A DNA stretch of 6,413 nt from Variovorax sp. (GTDB taxonomy: Bacteria; Pseudomonadota; Gammaproteobacteria; Burkholderiales; Burkholderiaceae_C), in assembly GCA_028292835.1 (NCBI GenBank), contig JAQGLP010000120.1, forward strand, positions 1 through 6,413. The letters are read 5' to 3'. Of the stretch, positions 1 through 6,412 are shown in pieces (the stretch's first letter is position 1; every line of letters starts with the position of its first letter). The notes beneath the pieces are model-generated. The model was not told where the DNA came from and made no database searches. It saw nothing but the letters and a program-made list of their open reading frames with translations. Position numbers and translations under genes: made by a program.

Positions 1-20
1 AGGAGGCGTGCTCGACCGGC

Positions 21-1370
21 TCAGGTCAATTTCTTCACGAACACCGAGCTGCGCCGGTCCCAGTTGTACTTGCGCTTTCGTGCCTCGGGGAGCCAATCAG
101 GGTCCACCTGCACGAAGCCGCGCTTGAGAAACCAGTGCATCGTGCGCGTGGTGAGCACGAAGATGCTTTCGAGACCCATGGACCTGGCCCGTTGCTCGAC
201 GCGCCGCAGGATCTTCTCGCCATCGCCTTGCCCCTGGCTTTGCGGCGAAACAGTCAGCGCGGCCATCTCGCCCGTCTTGGCCTCGGGGTAGGGATAGAGG
301 GCCGCACACGCGAAGATGACGCCGTCGTGCTCGATCACCGTGTAGTGGCCCACGTCGCGCTCGATCTCGGTGCGGTCGCGCTTGACCAGCGTGCCGTCGC
401 GCTCGAAGGGCTCGATCAGCTGCAGGATGCCGCCGATGTCGTCGGCCGTCGCCTCGCGCAGCGATTCGAGCTTCTCGTCGACCACCATGGTGCCGATGCC
501 GTCGTGCACGTACACCTCCAGCAGCAGCGCGCCGTCGACCGAGAAGGGCAGGATGTGGCTGCGCTCGACGCCGCCCTCGCACGCCTTCACGCAGTGCTGC
601 AGATAGAACGCCGTGTCGGTCGGCCGCTGGGCGGGCGGCAGGGTGGCAAGCAGCTTGCGGGCCGCGTCCAGCGGCAGTTCGGTGTCGATCGGGTTGTCCT
701 CGCCCGCCGGCGCCTCGCTTTGCACGCGGACGCCCGGCACTTCGGTCAGGAAGATCAGCTTGTCGGCCTGGATCGAGATCGCCACGCTGGTCGCGACCTC
801 CTCCATCATGAGGTTGAAGGCCTCGCCTGTCGGGGAGAAGCCGAAGGGCGACATCAGCACCATGGCGCCGAAGTCGAGCGTGCGGCGGATGCCCGAGGCG
901 TCGACCTTGCGCACCAGTCCGGAATGGCGGAAATCGACCCCGTCGATCACGCCCACCGGCCGCGCGGTGATGAAGTTGCCAGAGATCACGCGCACCGTCG
1001 AGCCCGCCATCGGCGTGTTGGGCAGGCCCTGGCTGAAGGCCGCCTCGATCTCGTAGCGAAGCTGGCCGGCGGCCTCCTGCGCGCAGTCGGGCGCCACTGC
1101 GTCGGTGATGCGCATGCCGTGCGAGTACCGGGCTTCGTGGCCCTTGGCGGCAAGTTGCTCGTTGACCTGCGGGCGAAAGCCGTGCACCAGCACGATCTTG
1201 ACGCCCATCGACTGGATCAGCGCCAGGTCCTGCGCGATGTTCTGCAGCTTGCCCGCCGCGACGGCCTCCCCGGACATCGCGACCACGAAGGTCTTGCCGC
1301 GGTGCATGTGGATGTAGGGCGCCACCGAGCGGAACCAGGGGACGAAGGTGAAATTGAAGACGGTGGACAT
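21..1370 (-). CDS. argA: N-acetylglutamate synthase ArgA (amino-acid acetyltransferase)
   Basis: The product is a 449-residue cytoplasmic enzyme that transfers acetyl from acetyl-CoA to glutamate, the first step of arginine synthesis. The N-terminal half (about residues 20-290) is an amino-acid-kinase-like domain with HRGKTF at 23-28, SGEA at 33-36 and VHGFRPQ at 62-68. In the family this domain holds the arginine feedback site and is not catalytic. The C-terminal third (about 305-449) is a GNAT acetyltransferase with the acetyl-CoA loop QGQGDG at 379-384, a conserved LTTRTMHWF at 406-414 and the typical ending LPEARKRKYNW. Remembered E. coli ArgA (443 residues) aligns end to end, so the gene looks intact. 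The ATG at 1370 gives the expected N-terminus, although no good Shine-Dalgarno sequence precedes it. The start lies 30 bp after the PIN-toxin stop on the same strand, so co-transcription from the toxin-antitoxin promoter is plausible. Family identity is very secure; operon membership is inferred. Confidence 0.97.
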   Translation of the reverse strand: MSTVFNFTFVPWFRSVAPYIHMHRGKTFVVAMSGEAVAAGKLQNIAQDLALIQSMGVKIVLVHGFRPQVNEQLAAKGHEARYSHGMRITDAVAPDCAQEAAGQLRYEIEAAFSQGLPNTPMAGSTVRVISGNFITARPVGVIDGVDFRHSGLVRKVDASGIRRTLDFGAMVLMSPFGFSPTGEAFNLMMEEVATSVAISIQADKLIFLTEVPGVRVQSEAPAGEDNPIDTELPLDAARKLLATLPPAQRPTDTAFYLQHCVKACEGGVERSHILPFSVDGALLLEVYVHDGIGTMVVDEKLESLREATADDIGGILQLIEPFERDGTLVKRDRTEIERDVGHYTVIEHDGVIFACAALYPYPEAKTGEMAALTVSPQSQGQGDGEKILRRVEQRARSMGLESIFVLTTRTMHWFLKRGFVQVDPDWLPEARKRKYNWDRRSSVFVKKLT

Positions 1371-1400
1371 GGGCGCGGCCGAGAGTGGGCGAGAACCGGC

Positions 1401-1820
1401 TCAGGCCGGATGAAACGGATTTTCGATCACAAGCCGCCCGAAGCGCTGGCCGTGCTGGCCTTCTTGCGACACCAGCACCTCGGCGTTGGCGCGCAGCGCG
1501 GCCTCCAGGATCAGCGCGTCCCACCATTGCAAGCGGTGCCGCTGCGCCAGCTCGGCGGCGGCCAGCACGCTGCCGGCCGTGGCGCCCAGTACCTCGAAGG
1601 CGCAGAGCTGGCCGATCTGGCTGGCGGCCTCGCGCGCGCTGAGCGGCGGGCGCAGCTTGCGAGTGGTGATGTTGTAGAACTCTTGCAGCACCTGCGTGCT
1701 GACTACCACCGAGTCGTCCCTGACGGCGCGGGCAAAGCGCTCGATCGCGATGTCCTGGCGCACCGGGTCGCCGGCATCGACTGCATAGACCAGGATGTTG
1801 GTGTCGAAGAAGGTGCTCAT
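1401..1820 (-). CDS. vapC: PIN-domain ribonuclease toxin, VapC-type
   Basis: This 139-residue protein is a single PIN domain, the fold of VapC toxins, which are magnesium-dependent endoribonucleases that typically cut tRNA or rRNA when not bound by their antitoxin. Three acidic catalytic positions are visible: D6 in FFDTNILVYA, E47 in LQEFYN and D101 in WWDALIL. The fourth position, usually Asp in a SED-LQHGQ-like stretch, reads SQEGQHGQ (118-125), so Glu120 appears to replace it. The ending VIENPF is typical of the subgroup. The start ATG at 1820 shares the four bases ATGA with the antitoxin stop, and no Shine-Dalgarno sequence is seen, which fits translational coupling to the antitoxin. The length is normal for the family. 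RNA target and activity cannot be read from sequence, and the changed fourth acidic residue leaves open that the enzyme is weakened. Family call is strong; the symbol is used in the broad family sense. Confidence 0.9.
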   Translation of the reverse strand: MSTFFDTNILVYAVDAGDPVRQDIAIERFARAVRDDSVVVSTQVLQEFYNITTRKLRPPLSAREAASQIGQLCAFEVLGATAGSVLAAAELAQRHRLQWWDALILEAALRANAEVLVSQEGQHGQRFGRLVIENPFHPA

Positions 1821-2071
1821 TCAGCGCCGGACGACGGATAGGGCCGGTCGTGCGCATCCTCGCGCGACCGGCTGGCGCCTTCGACGTTGGCCCGGCTGCA
1901 CCGCGCCGCAGCGATGAAGGCCTCGCCGGCCGCCTGCCGGCGGTCGCTGCCCTGGGCGTAGTCGGCCAGGAACTCGCGCACACGCGCGCTGACGGAGGTG
2001 CCTTCGTTGATGGCGCGCACGCGTGCCTTGCGAACGATGATCTCGTCGATGGCAATGGTCAGGTTGGTCAT
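1817..2071 (-). CDS. vapB: Ribbon-helix-helix antitoxin of the PIN toxin pair
   Basis: This 84-residue protein begins with a short beta strand (MTNLTIAID) followed by helices around VRKARVRAINEGTSVSARVREFL, the pattern of a ribbon-helix-helix DNA-binding domain seen in CopG/VapB-type antitoxins. The tail after about residue 42 is rich in Arg, Ala and Ser and carries REDAHDRPYPS near the end. This resembles the W-T-RE-D-LYDR tail that in related antitoxins wraps the PIN toxin; I recall that pattern from the family. The gene directly precedes the toxin and overlaps it by four bases. The start ATG at 2071 is supported by AAGGTG four bases upstream. Expected role: neutralise the toxin and, with it, repress its own promoter in the adjacent intergenic region. 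The fold and partnership are well supported by context; the exact antitoxin family name is less certain. Confidence 0.88.
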   Translation of the reverse strand: MTNLTIAIDEIIVRKARVRAINEGTSVSARVREFLADYAQGSDRRQAAGEAFIAAARCSRANVEGASRSREDAHDRPYPSSGAE

Positions 2072-2075
2072 CCGG

Positions 2076-2081
2076 CACCTT
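2076..2081 (-). promoter_or_regulatory. Ribosome binding site of the antitoxin gene
   Basis: On the minus strand AAGGTG lies four bases before the ATG at 2071. It is the only clear Shine-Dalgarno-like sequence in front of any of the four genes and supports this start. The toxin and argA further along have none, which fits coupled translation from this gene. Confidence 0.65.
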
Positions 2082-2091
2082 TTCTCGGGAT

Positions 2092-2123
2092 ACGTGAATC
2101 AGTGTAGCACGTGAACTTGTGAA
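2092..2123. promoter_or_regulatory. Three GTGAA direct repeats, possible antitoxin operator
   Basis: GTGAA occurs at 2094-2098, 2111-2115 and 2119-2123. The first two are part of the 7-mer ACGTGAA (2092-2098 and 2109-2115), 17 bp apart. The palindrome CACGTG (2108-2113) overlaps the second copy. Ribbon-helix-helix antitoxins bind short repeated or inverted motifs in their own promoters, and these copies overlap or flank the putative -10 elements on both strands. The operator role is inferred; short repeats can arise by chance. Confidence 0.35.
2101..2109 (-). promoter_or_regulatory. Putative extended -10 promoter for antitoxin-toxin-(argA)
   Basis: Read on the minus strand, the sequence is TGC followed by TACACT, a TGn extended -10 with four of six consensus bases. 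I find no good -35 at 16-18 bp spacing, as is common for extended -10 promoters. Transcription would start near 2094, giving a leader of about 23 bases that includes the AAGGTG ribosome site. This is pattern recognition only. Confidence 0.4.
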
Positions 2124-2124
2124 G

Positions 2125-2133
2125 TGGGATAAT
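2125..2133 (+). promoter_or_regulatory. Putative extended -10 promoter of hrpA
   Basis: TGG followed by GATAAT (2128-2133) is a TGn extended -10 with five of six consensus bases, AT-rich against a very GC-rich background. The -35 region (about 2104-2110) matches the consensus poorly. Initiation about seven bases downstream would fall near 2140, only a few bases before the hrpA ATG at 2143. Confidence 0.55.
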
Positions 2134-2142
2134 GTGTCCTTC

Positions 2143-5100
2143 ATGAGCCTTTCCCCCCTTGACACCGCGCGAATCGCGCCGCCGCGCCTCTCGATCGAGT
2201 TCCCCGAATCGTTGCCCGTCTCGGCCCGGCGCGACGAGATCGCCGAGGCCATCGCGGCCCACCAGGTCGTCATCGTCTGCGGCGAAACCGGCTCGGGCAA
2301 GACCACGCAGCTGCCCAAGATCGCGCTGGCGCTCGGGCGCGGCAGGCTGAACGCGTCCCCCCTCGCGAACGAGAGCGCAGCCGCGGTGAACAGGAACGCG
2401 TCCCCGGTGCGGGGCAAGCTCATCGGCCATACGCAGCCCCGGCGCATCGCCGCCAGCTCGGTCGCCAAGCGCATCGCCGAGGAGTTGAAGACGCCGCTGG
2501 GCGAGGTGGTCGGCTTCAAGGTGCGCTTCCAGGACCGGCTGTCGAAAGACGCCTCGGTCAAGCTGATGACCGACGGCATCCTGCTGGCCGAGACACAGAC
2601 CGATCCGCTGCTCAAGGCCTACGACACGCTCATCATCGACGAGGCGCACGAGCGCTCGCTCAACATTGACTTCCTGCTGGGCTACCTGCGCGAGATCCTG
2701 CCGAAGCGGCCCGACCTGAAGGTCATCGTGACCTCGGCGACCATCGACGCCGACCGCTTCGCCCGGCACTTCGCCTCGGTTCGCGGCGGTGAATCGACGC
2801 CGGCGCCGATCATCTACGTGTCGGGCCGCACCTTTCCGGTCGAGCAGCGCTACCGTCCCTTCGAGGAGTCGCGCGACTACGGCCTGAACGACGCCATCGC
2901 CGACGGCGTCGACGAGCTCTGGCGCGATCCGCGCAACGCGGGCGACATCCTGGTGTTCCTGCCCGGCGAGCGCGAGATCCGCGAGGCGGCCGACCACCTG
3001 CGCCGGCACCTGACGCACCAGCCGCTCTTGCGCAACGCCGAGGTGCTGCCGCTGTTCGCGCGGCTCTCCCAGGCCGAGCAGGACCGCATCTTCGACAGCC
3101 ACGCCGGGCGGCGCATCGTGCTGGCCACCAACGTGGCGGAGACCTCGCTCACGGTGCCGGGCATCCGCTACGTGATCGACAGCGGCACGGCGCGCGTCAA
3201 GCGCTACAGCTTCCGCAGCAAGGTCGAGCAGCTGCTGGTCGAGCCGATCAGCCAGGCCGCGGCCAACCAGCGCGCCGGGCGCTGCGGGCGCGTGGCCAAC
3301 GGCATCTGCATCCGGCTCTACGACGAGAAGGACTTCGAGAGCCGGCCGCGCTTCACCGACCCGGAGATCCTGCGCTCGTCGCTGGCCGGCGTCATTCTGC
3401 GCATGAAGTCGCTGCACTTGGGCGACGTGGCGCGCTTCCCCTTTCTTGAGGCGCCGTCGGGGCGCGCCATCGCCGACGGCTACCAGCTCCTGGGCGAACT
3501 CGGCGCGGTGGACGACGCCAACGAGCTGACGGCCATCGGCACGGAACTGGCGCGGCTGCCGCTCGACCCGCGCGTCGGCCGCATGATCCTGGAGGCGCGC
3601 TCGCGCGGCGCGCTCGAGGAGGTGCTGGTGATCGCCTCGGCGCTGTCGGTGCAGGACGTGCGCGACCGCCCGATGGACGCGCAGCAGCAGGCCGACCAGG
3701 CGCACGCCAAGTTCGACGACGATCAGAGCGAATTCAGCGGCTACCTGAAGCTCTGGAAGTGGCTGGGCGACGCGCGCGGCGGCCATCCCGTGGCGACGTC
3801 GCGGCGCGAGATGAGCATCGCCGCCTCCGGACCGAAGCGCGCGAACGCCGCCGTCCTGCCGGTGGCGCAGCGCATGACTGCGTCGATGCCGACATCCGCC
3901 CCCGTGCACGAAGCGCCAGCGACCCACAAGCTGAGTAACAGGCAGTACGAGCAGCTGCTGCGCCAGAACTTCGTCAATATCCGCCGGGTGCGCGAGTGGC
4001 GCGACATCCATTCGCAGCTGATGACGGTTGTCACCGAGCACAAGTGGCGCATCAACGACCGCCCGGCCAGCTACGAGCAACTGCACCTGTCGATGCTGGC
4101 CGGCCTGCTCGGCAACGTCGGCTGGAAGCCGGAGGACGACGACGCCTACCTGGGCGCGCGCGGCATCAAGTTCTACCGCCATCCGGGCGCGCACCTGAGA
4201 AAGAAGCCGGGACGCTGGATCGTCGCGGCCGAGCTGGTCGAGACCACGCGCCTGTTCGGCCGCGGCATGGCCAACATCGAGCCGCAGTGGCTCGAACAGG
4301 TGGCCGGCCACCTGCTGAAGAAGCAACTGCTCGATCCGCACTGGGAAAAGAAGGGTGCGCAGGTCACGGCGCTGGAGCGCGCCACGCTCTACGGACTGGT
4401 GGTCTACAGCGGGCGGCGGGTGGACTTCACCAAGGTCGATCCGGTGGCGGCGCGCGAGATCTTCATCCGCGAGGCGCTGGTCGGCGGCCAGTGGGAAAGC
4501 AAGCTGCCTTTCCTGGCCGCCAACCGCAAGCTGGTCAAGGAGGTCGAGGGCCTGGAGCACAAGTCGCGCCGCCAGGACGTGCTGGTCGACGACGAGCTGA
4601 TCTACGCCTTCTACGACGCGCAGCTGCCGCCCGACGTGGCGGGCGGCGCCACCTTCGAGCACTGGTACCGCGAGCACTCGCGCGCCGAGCCGCGGCTCCT
4701 CTGCCTGACGCGCGAGGAGTTGATGCGCCATCAGGCGGCCGGCATCACGACGCAGGCCTTTCCGGCGACGGTCCGCCTGGGCGGCGTCGATTGCGCCGCG
4801 AGCTACCTGCACGAGCCGGGCGACGCGCGCGACGGCCTGACCGTCACGGTGCCGCTGTTCGTGCTCAACCAGGTGAGCGAGGAGCGCTGCGAATGGCTGG
4901 TTGCCGGCATGCTGAAGGACAAGATCCAGGCGCTGCTGAAAAGCCTGCCGCAAAAGCCCCGGGCGCGGCTGGTGCCGCTGCCCGAGTCGGCCGCGCGGCT
5001 GGCCGAGGCGCTCGCGGCGCCTGAGGTCTTCGGCGCCGGATCGCTGACCGACGCGCTGCACAAGCGCGTGCGCGACCTCACCAGCCTCGACGTGAAGCGC

Positions 5101-6288
5101 GCCGACTTCAAGCCCGACATGCTCAGCGCCCACCTGTTCATGAACCTGCGCGTGGTCGACGAGCATGGCCGGCAGCTCGGCATGGGGCGCAACCTCGGCG
5201 CGCTCAAGGCCGAACTCGGCGCACAGGCACGCGGCGCGTTCCAGGCGCTCGCGGGCCTGCAGGTCATGGCCTCGGCTCCCGCGCCCCTGGACGAATCCGG
5301 GGCGAAACAGGATGCAGCCCTTGCCGGGCGGGCGCAGGCAGCTATCAAAAAAATAGCGAACGGCGGCGCGGACGCCACGTCGCCGGACAGGCAGGCGTTG
5401 CCCGCCGGCCAGCGCTACACGGCCTGGACCTTCGGCGAGTTGCCCGAGCTGATGGAGGTGCGCCGCGGCACCCAGTCGCTGGTCGGATTCCCGGCGCTGG
5501 TCGACGATGGGAGCCCGGAAGGCGTGACGATCGAGGTGTTCGATGAGCCCGCGGTGGCTGCCGCCAAGCACCGCGCCGGCCTGCGGCGCCTCTTTGCGCT
5601 GCAGTTGAAGGACGCGCTCAAGTACCTGGAGAAGAACATTCCCAACCTGCAGAAGATGGCCGTGGCCTTCATGCAGGTCGGCAAGGCGCCGGACGGCTCG
5701 GGCGGCGGCACGCTGGAGCAACTGCGCGCCCAGGTCATCGACGTGGCGCTGGACCGCGCCTTTCTGCAGGAGCCGCTGCCGACCGACGAAGCGACCTTCA
5801 AGCGGCGCGTGGAAGAGGGACGCGGCCGCCTGACGCTGATTGCCAACGAGGTGGCGCGGCTCGCCGGCGTGGTCCTGGCCGAGCATGCCGCGGCGGCACG
5901 CAAGATTAAGGACACGAAGCTGCAACCCGAATCGGTGCAGGACGCGGCGCAGCAGCTGCAGCGGCTGGTCGGCAAGCGCTTCCTGGCCGAGACGCCGTGG
6001 GCGCAGCTGCAGCACTTCGCGCGCTACCTCAAGGCGGTCACGCTGCGGCTCGACAAGCTGCGGGCCGACCCGGCGCGCGACGCATCGAAGCTGGCCGAAC
6101 TCAAGCCGCAGGAGCAGCGTTACTGGCGCCTGGTCTCAGAGCGCAAGGGCGCCGTCGACGAGCGCATGAGCGAATTCCGCTGGCTTCTCGAAGAGTTGCG
6201 CGTCAGCTTCTTCGCGCAGGAGCTGCGCACGCCCCAGCCGGTCAGCGCGAAACGGCTGGACAAGGTCTGGGCGCAGTTGAACAGCTGA
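2143..6288 (+). CDS. hrpA: DEAH-box ATP-dependent RNA helicase HrpA
   Basis: This 1381-residue cytoplasmic protein is a DEAH-family RNA helicase. In E. coli, HrpA has been linked to fimbrial mRNA processing and to rescue of stalled or collided ribosomes. Helicase motifs are all present: Walker A GETGSGKT 47-54, DEAH 166-169, SAT 198-200, motif IV region ILVFLPG 269-275, motif V region LATNVAETSLT 327-337 and motif VI QRAGRCGR 376-383. Next come HA2 and OB-fold regions (about 430-700) and the long HrpA-specific C-terminal domain (DUF3418-type, about 730-1375), with LEHKSRRQDVLVDDE near 804-818 and ELRVSFFAQEL near the end. Compared with remembered E. coli HrpA (1300 residues) the N-terminus is shorter but three in-frame insertions occur, near 68-90, 547-593 and 1043-1089. 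The ATG at 2143 is preferred over GTG at 2119 because the predicted promoter overlaps the GTG. No Shine-Dalgarno is seen. The frame is intact to TGA at 6286. It is transcribed divergently from the antitoxin. Confidence 0.97.
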   Translation: MSLSPLDTARIAPPRLSIEFPESLPVSARRDEIAEAIAAHQVVIVCGETGSGKTTQLPKIALALGRGRLNASPLANESAAAVNRNASPVRGKLIGHTQPRRIAASSVAKRIAEELKTPLGEVVGFKVRFQDRLSKDASVKLMTDGILLAETQTDPLLKAYDTLIIDEAHERSLNIDFLLGYLREILPKRPDLKVIVTSATIDADRFARHFASVRGGESTPAPIIYVSGRTFPVEQRYRPFEESRDYGLNDAIADGVDELWRDPRNAGDILVFLPGEREIREAADHLRRHLTHQPLLRNAEVLPLFARLSQAEQDRIFDSHAGRRIVLATNVAETSLTVPGIRYVIDSGTARVKRYSFRSKVEQLLVEPISQAAANQRAGRCGRVANGICIRLYDEKDFESRPRFTDPEILRSSLAGVILRMKSLHLGDVARFPFLEAPSGRAIADGYQLLGELGAVDDANELTAIGTELARLPLDPRVGRMILEARSRGALEEVLVIASALSVQDVRDRPMDAQQQADQAHAKFDDDQSEFSGYLKLWKWLGDARGGHPVATSRREMSIAASGPKRANAAVLPVAQRMTASMPTSAPVHEAPATHKLSNRQYEQLLRQNFVNIRRVREWRDIHSQLMTVVTEHKWRINDRPASYEQLHLSMLAGLLGNVGWKPEDDDAYLGARGIKFYRHPGAHLRKKPGRWIVAAELVETTRLFGRGMANIEPQWLEQVAGHLLKKQLLDPHWEKKGAQVTALERATLYGLVVYSGRRVDFTKVDPVAAREIFIREALVGGQWESKLPFLAANRKLVKEVEGLEHKSRRQDVLVDDELIYAFYDAQLPPDVAGGATFEHWYREHSRAEPRLLCLTREELMRHQAAGITTQAFPATVRLGGVDCAASYLHEPGDARDGLTVTVPLFVLNQVSEERCEWLVAGMLKDKIQALLKSLPQKPRARLVPLPESAARLAEALAAPEVFGAGSLTDALHKRVRDLTSLDVKRADFKPDMLSAHLFMNLRVVDEHGRQLGMGRNLGALKAELGAQARGAFQALAGLQVMASAPAPLDESGAKQDAALAGRAQAAIKKIANGGADATSPDRQALPAGQRYTAWTFGELPELMEVRRGTQSLVGFPALVDDGSPEGVTIEVFDEPAVAAAKHRAGLRRLFALQLKDALKYLEKNIPNLQKMAVAFMQVGKAPDGSGGGTLEQLRAQVIDVALDRAFLQEPLPTDEATFKRRVEEGRGRLTLIANEVARLAGVVLAEHAAAARKIKDTKLQPESVQDAAQQLQRLVGKRFLAETPWAQLQHFARYLKAVTLRLDKLRADPARDASKLAELKPQEQRYWRLVSERKGAVDERMSEFRWLLEELRVSFFAQELRTPQPVSAKRLDKVWAQLNS
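2349..2405 (+). repeat. 12-bp direct repeats bounding an in-frame insertion in hrpA
   Basis: GAACGCGTCCCC occurs at 2349-2360 and 2394-2405, exactly 45 bp apart, so both copies are read in the same frame as NASP (residues 70-73 and 85-88). Between them lies a small hairpin, CTCG-CGAA-CGAG (2362-2373). The repeats sit in a stretch of about 23 residues (68-90) between Walker A and the next conserved block LIGHTQPRR, where E. coli HrpA has only three residues. A slipped duplication or a small inserted element would both explain this. Confidence 0.7.
3781..3921 (+). other. Lineage-specific in-frame insertion in hrpA (linker)
   Basis: About 47 residues (547-593) lie between the conserved LWKWLGDAR and KLSNRQYEQLLRQ blocks, where E. 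coli HrpA joins the equivalents directly. The segment is rich in Ala, Pro, Ser, Thr and Met, has no recognisable motif and is probably a disordered loop. I found no terminal repeats or long palindrome, so its origin is not evident. The boundaries come from a remembered alignment and may be off by several residues. Confidence 0.55.
5269..5409 (+). other. In-frame insertion in hrpA C-terminal domain, containing an AT-rich palindrome
   Basis: About 47 residues (1043-1089), rich in Ala, Gly, Asp and Pro, separate the ALAGLQV block from the conserved TAWTFGELPEL block; E. coli HrpA has a much shorter connection. The DNA holds the palindrome at 5341-5357, and the protein there reads AAIKKIANGG. The segment is probably a flexible loop. 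It could be a decayed short repeat element that stayed in frame. Confidence 0.5.
5341..5357. repeat. AT-rich short palindrome GCTAT-(7)-ATAGC, possible Comamonadaceae repeat
   Basis: The sequence GCTATCAAAAAAATAGC is a perfect 5-bp inverted repeat around a 7-base loop. It is strikingly AT-rich within GC-rich hrpA. From memory, similar motifs (GCAGCTATCAAAA near GCGC-rich flanks) recur many times between genes in Comamonadaceae genomes, and here GCGCAGGCA immediately precedes it. The resemblance is recalled, not searched. Confidence 0.45.
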
Positions 6289-6311
6289 AATCCGGATTCA
6301 AAAACCGGGTT
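6289..6311 (+). other. Small hairpin directly after the hrpA stop
   Basis: AATCCGG (6289-6295) pairs with CCGGGTT (6305-6311), seven pairs including one G-U, around a nine-base A-rich loop. It begins at the base after the hrpA stop. No run of T follows, so it is not a standard intrinsic terminator, though it could stabilise the mRNA 3' end or help termination together with the larger repeat downstream. Confidence 0.4.
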
Positions 6312-6322
6312 CATTCACAGGG

Positions 6323-6412
6323 GGCGCAGAGGGCGCAGAGGGCCGCAGAGAAAAACCAGGGAGGAAATTCCTTCTGTTCTCTTCCTCTGCGGTCCTCTGC
6401 GTTCTCTGCGCC
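6323..6412. repeat. Long inverted repeat made of GCAGAG-type units
   Basis: The left arm (6323-6350) and right arm (6385-6412) are 28 bases each and complementary over their full length. The only non-Watson-Crick positions, at 6332, 6333 and 6342 against 6403, 6402 and 6393, are G opposite T, which pair as G-U in plus-strand RNA. Each arm is itself a threefold repeat of a 9-10 base unit, GGCGCAGAG, GGCGCAGAG, GGCCGCAGAG. The 34-base centre is purine-rich then pyrimidine-rich and includes GGAAATTCC. Similar CTCTGCG/CGCAGAG repeats are, from memory, scattered between genes in many bacteria. It may serve as an RNA hairpin or terminator after hrpA. It may continue past the window, since 6322 and 6413 can also form a G-U pair. 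Confidence 0.75.

Noticed and set aside
135..1841. Open frame of 568 codons on the plus strand, antisense to argA and the toxin
   Set aside because: Its composition (His, Arg, Ala, Asp, Leu rich) is typical of a shadow frame in GC-rich DNA, and it has no family resemblance.
97..2055. Open frame of 652 codons on the minus strand, over argA and the toxin-antitoxin pair
   Set aside because: It is a shifted frame of three well-supported genes, and its product is Arg/Ala-rich without motifs.
2119..2142. GTG at 2119 as the hrpA start (adds eight residues)
   Set aside because: The extended -10 element at 2125-2133 lies inside this extension, the added residues look unlike the family, and there is no ribosome site before it.
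2341..2412. Sequencing error or frameshift as the cause of the odd HrpA segment
   Set aside because: The reading frame is unbroken on both sides and the repeat copies are a multiple of three apart, so a true in-frame insertion is the simpler reading.
3741..4055. Minus-strand frame of 104 codons covering the second hrpA insertion
   Set aside because: It overlaps conserved hrpA sequence on both sides of the insertion and has no ribosome site or promoter that I can identify.
2068..6015. Open frame of 1315 codons on the minus strand, antisense to hrpA
   Set aside because: High-GC genes commonly leave the opposing frame open. The translation is low-complexity, rich in Arg, Ala, Leu, Gln and His, with no recognisable domain, and hrpA on the plus strand is unmistakable.
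6289..6320. Hairpin after hrpA as an intrinsic terminator
   Set aside because: The stem is acceptable but is not followed by a T run, so I list it only as a hairpin.
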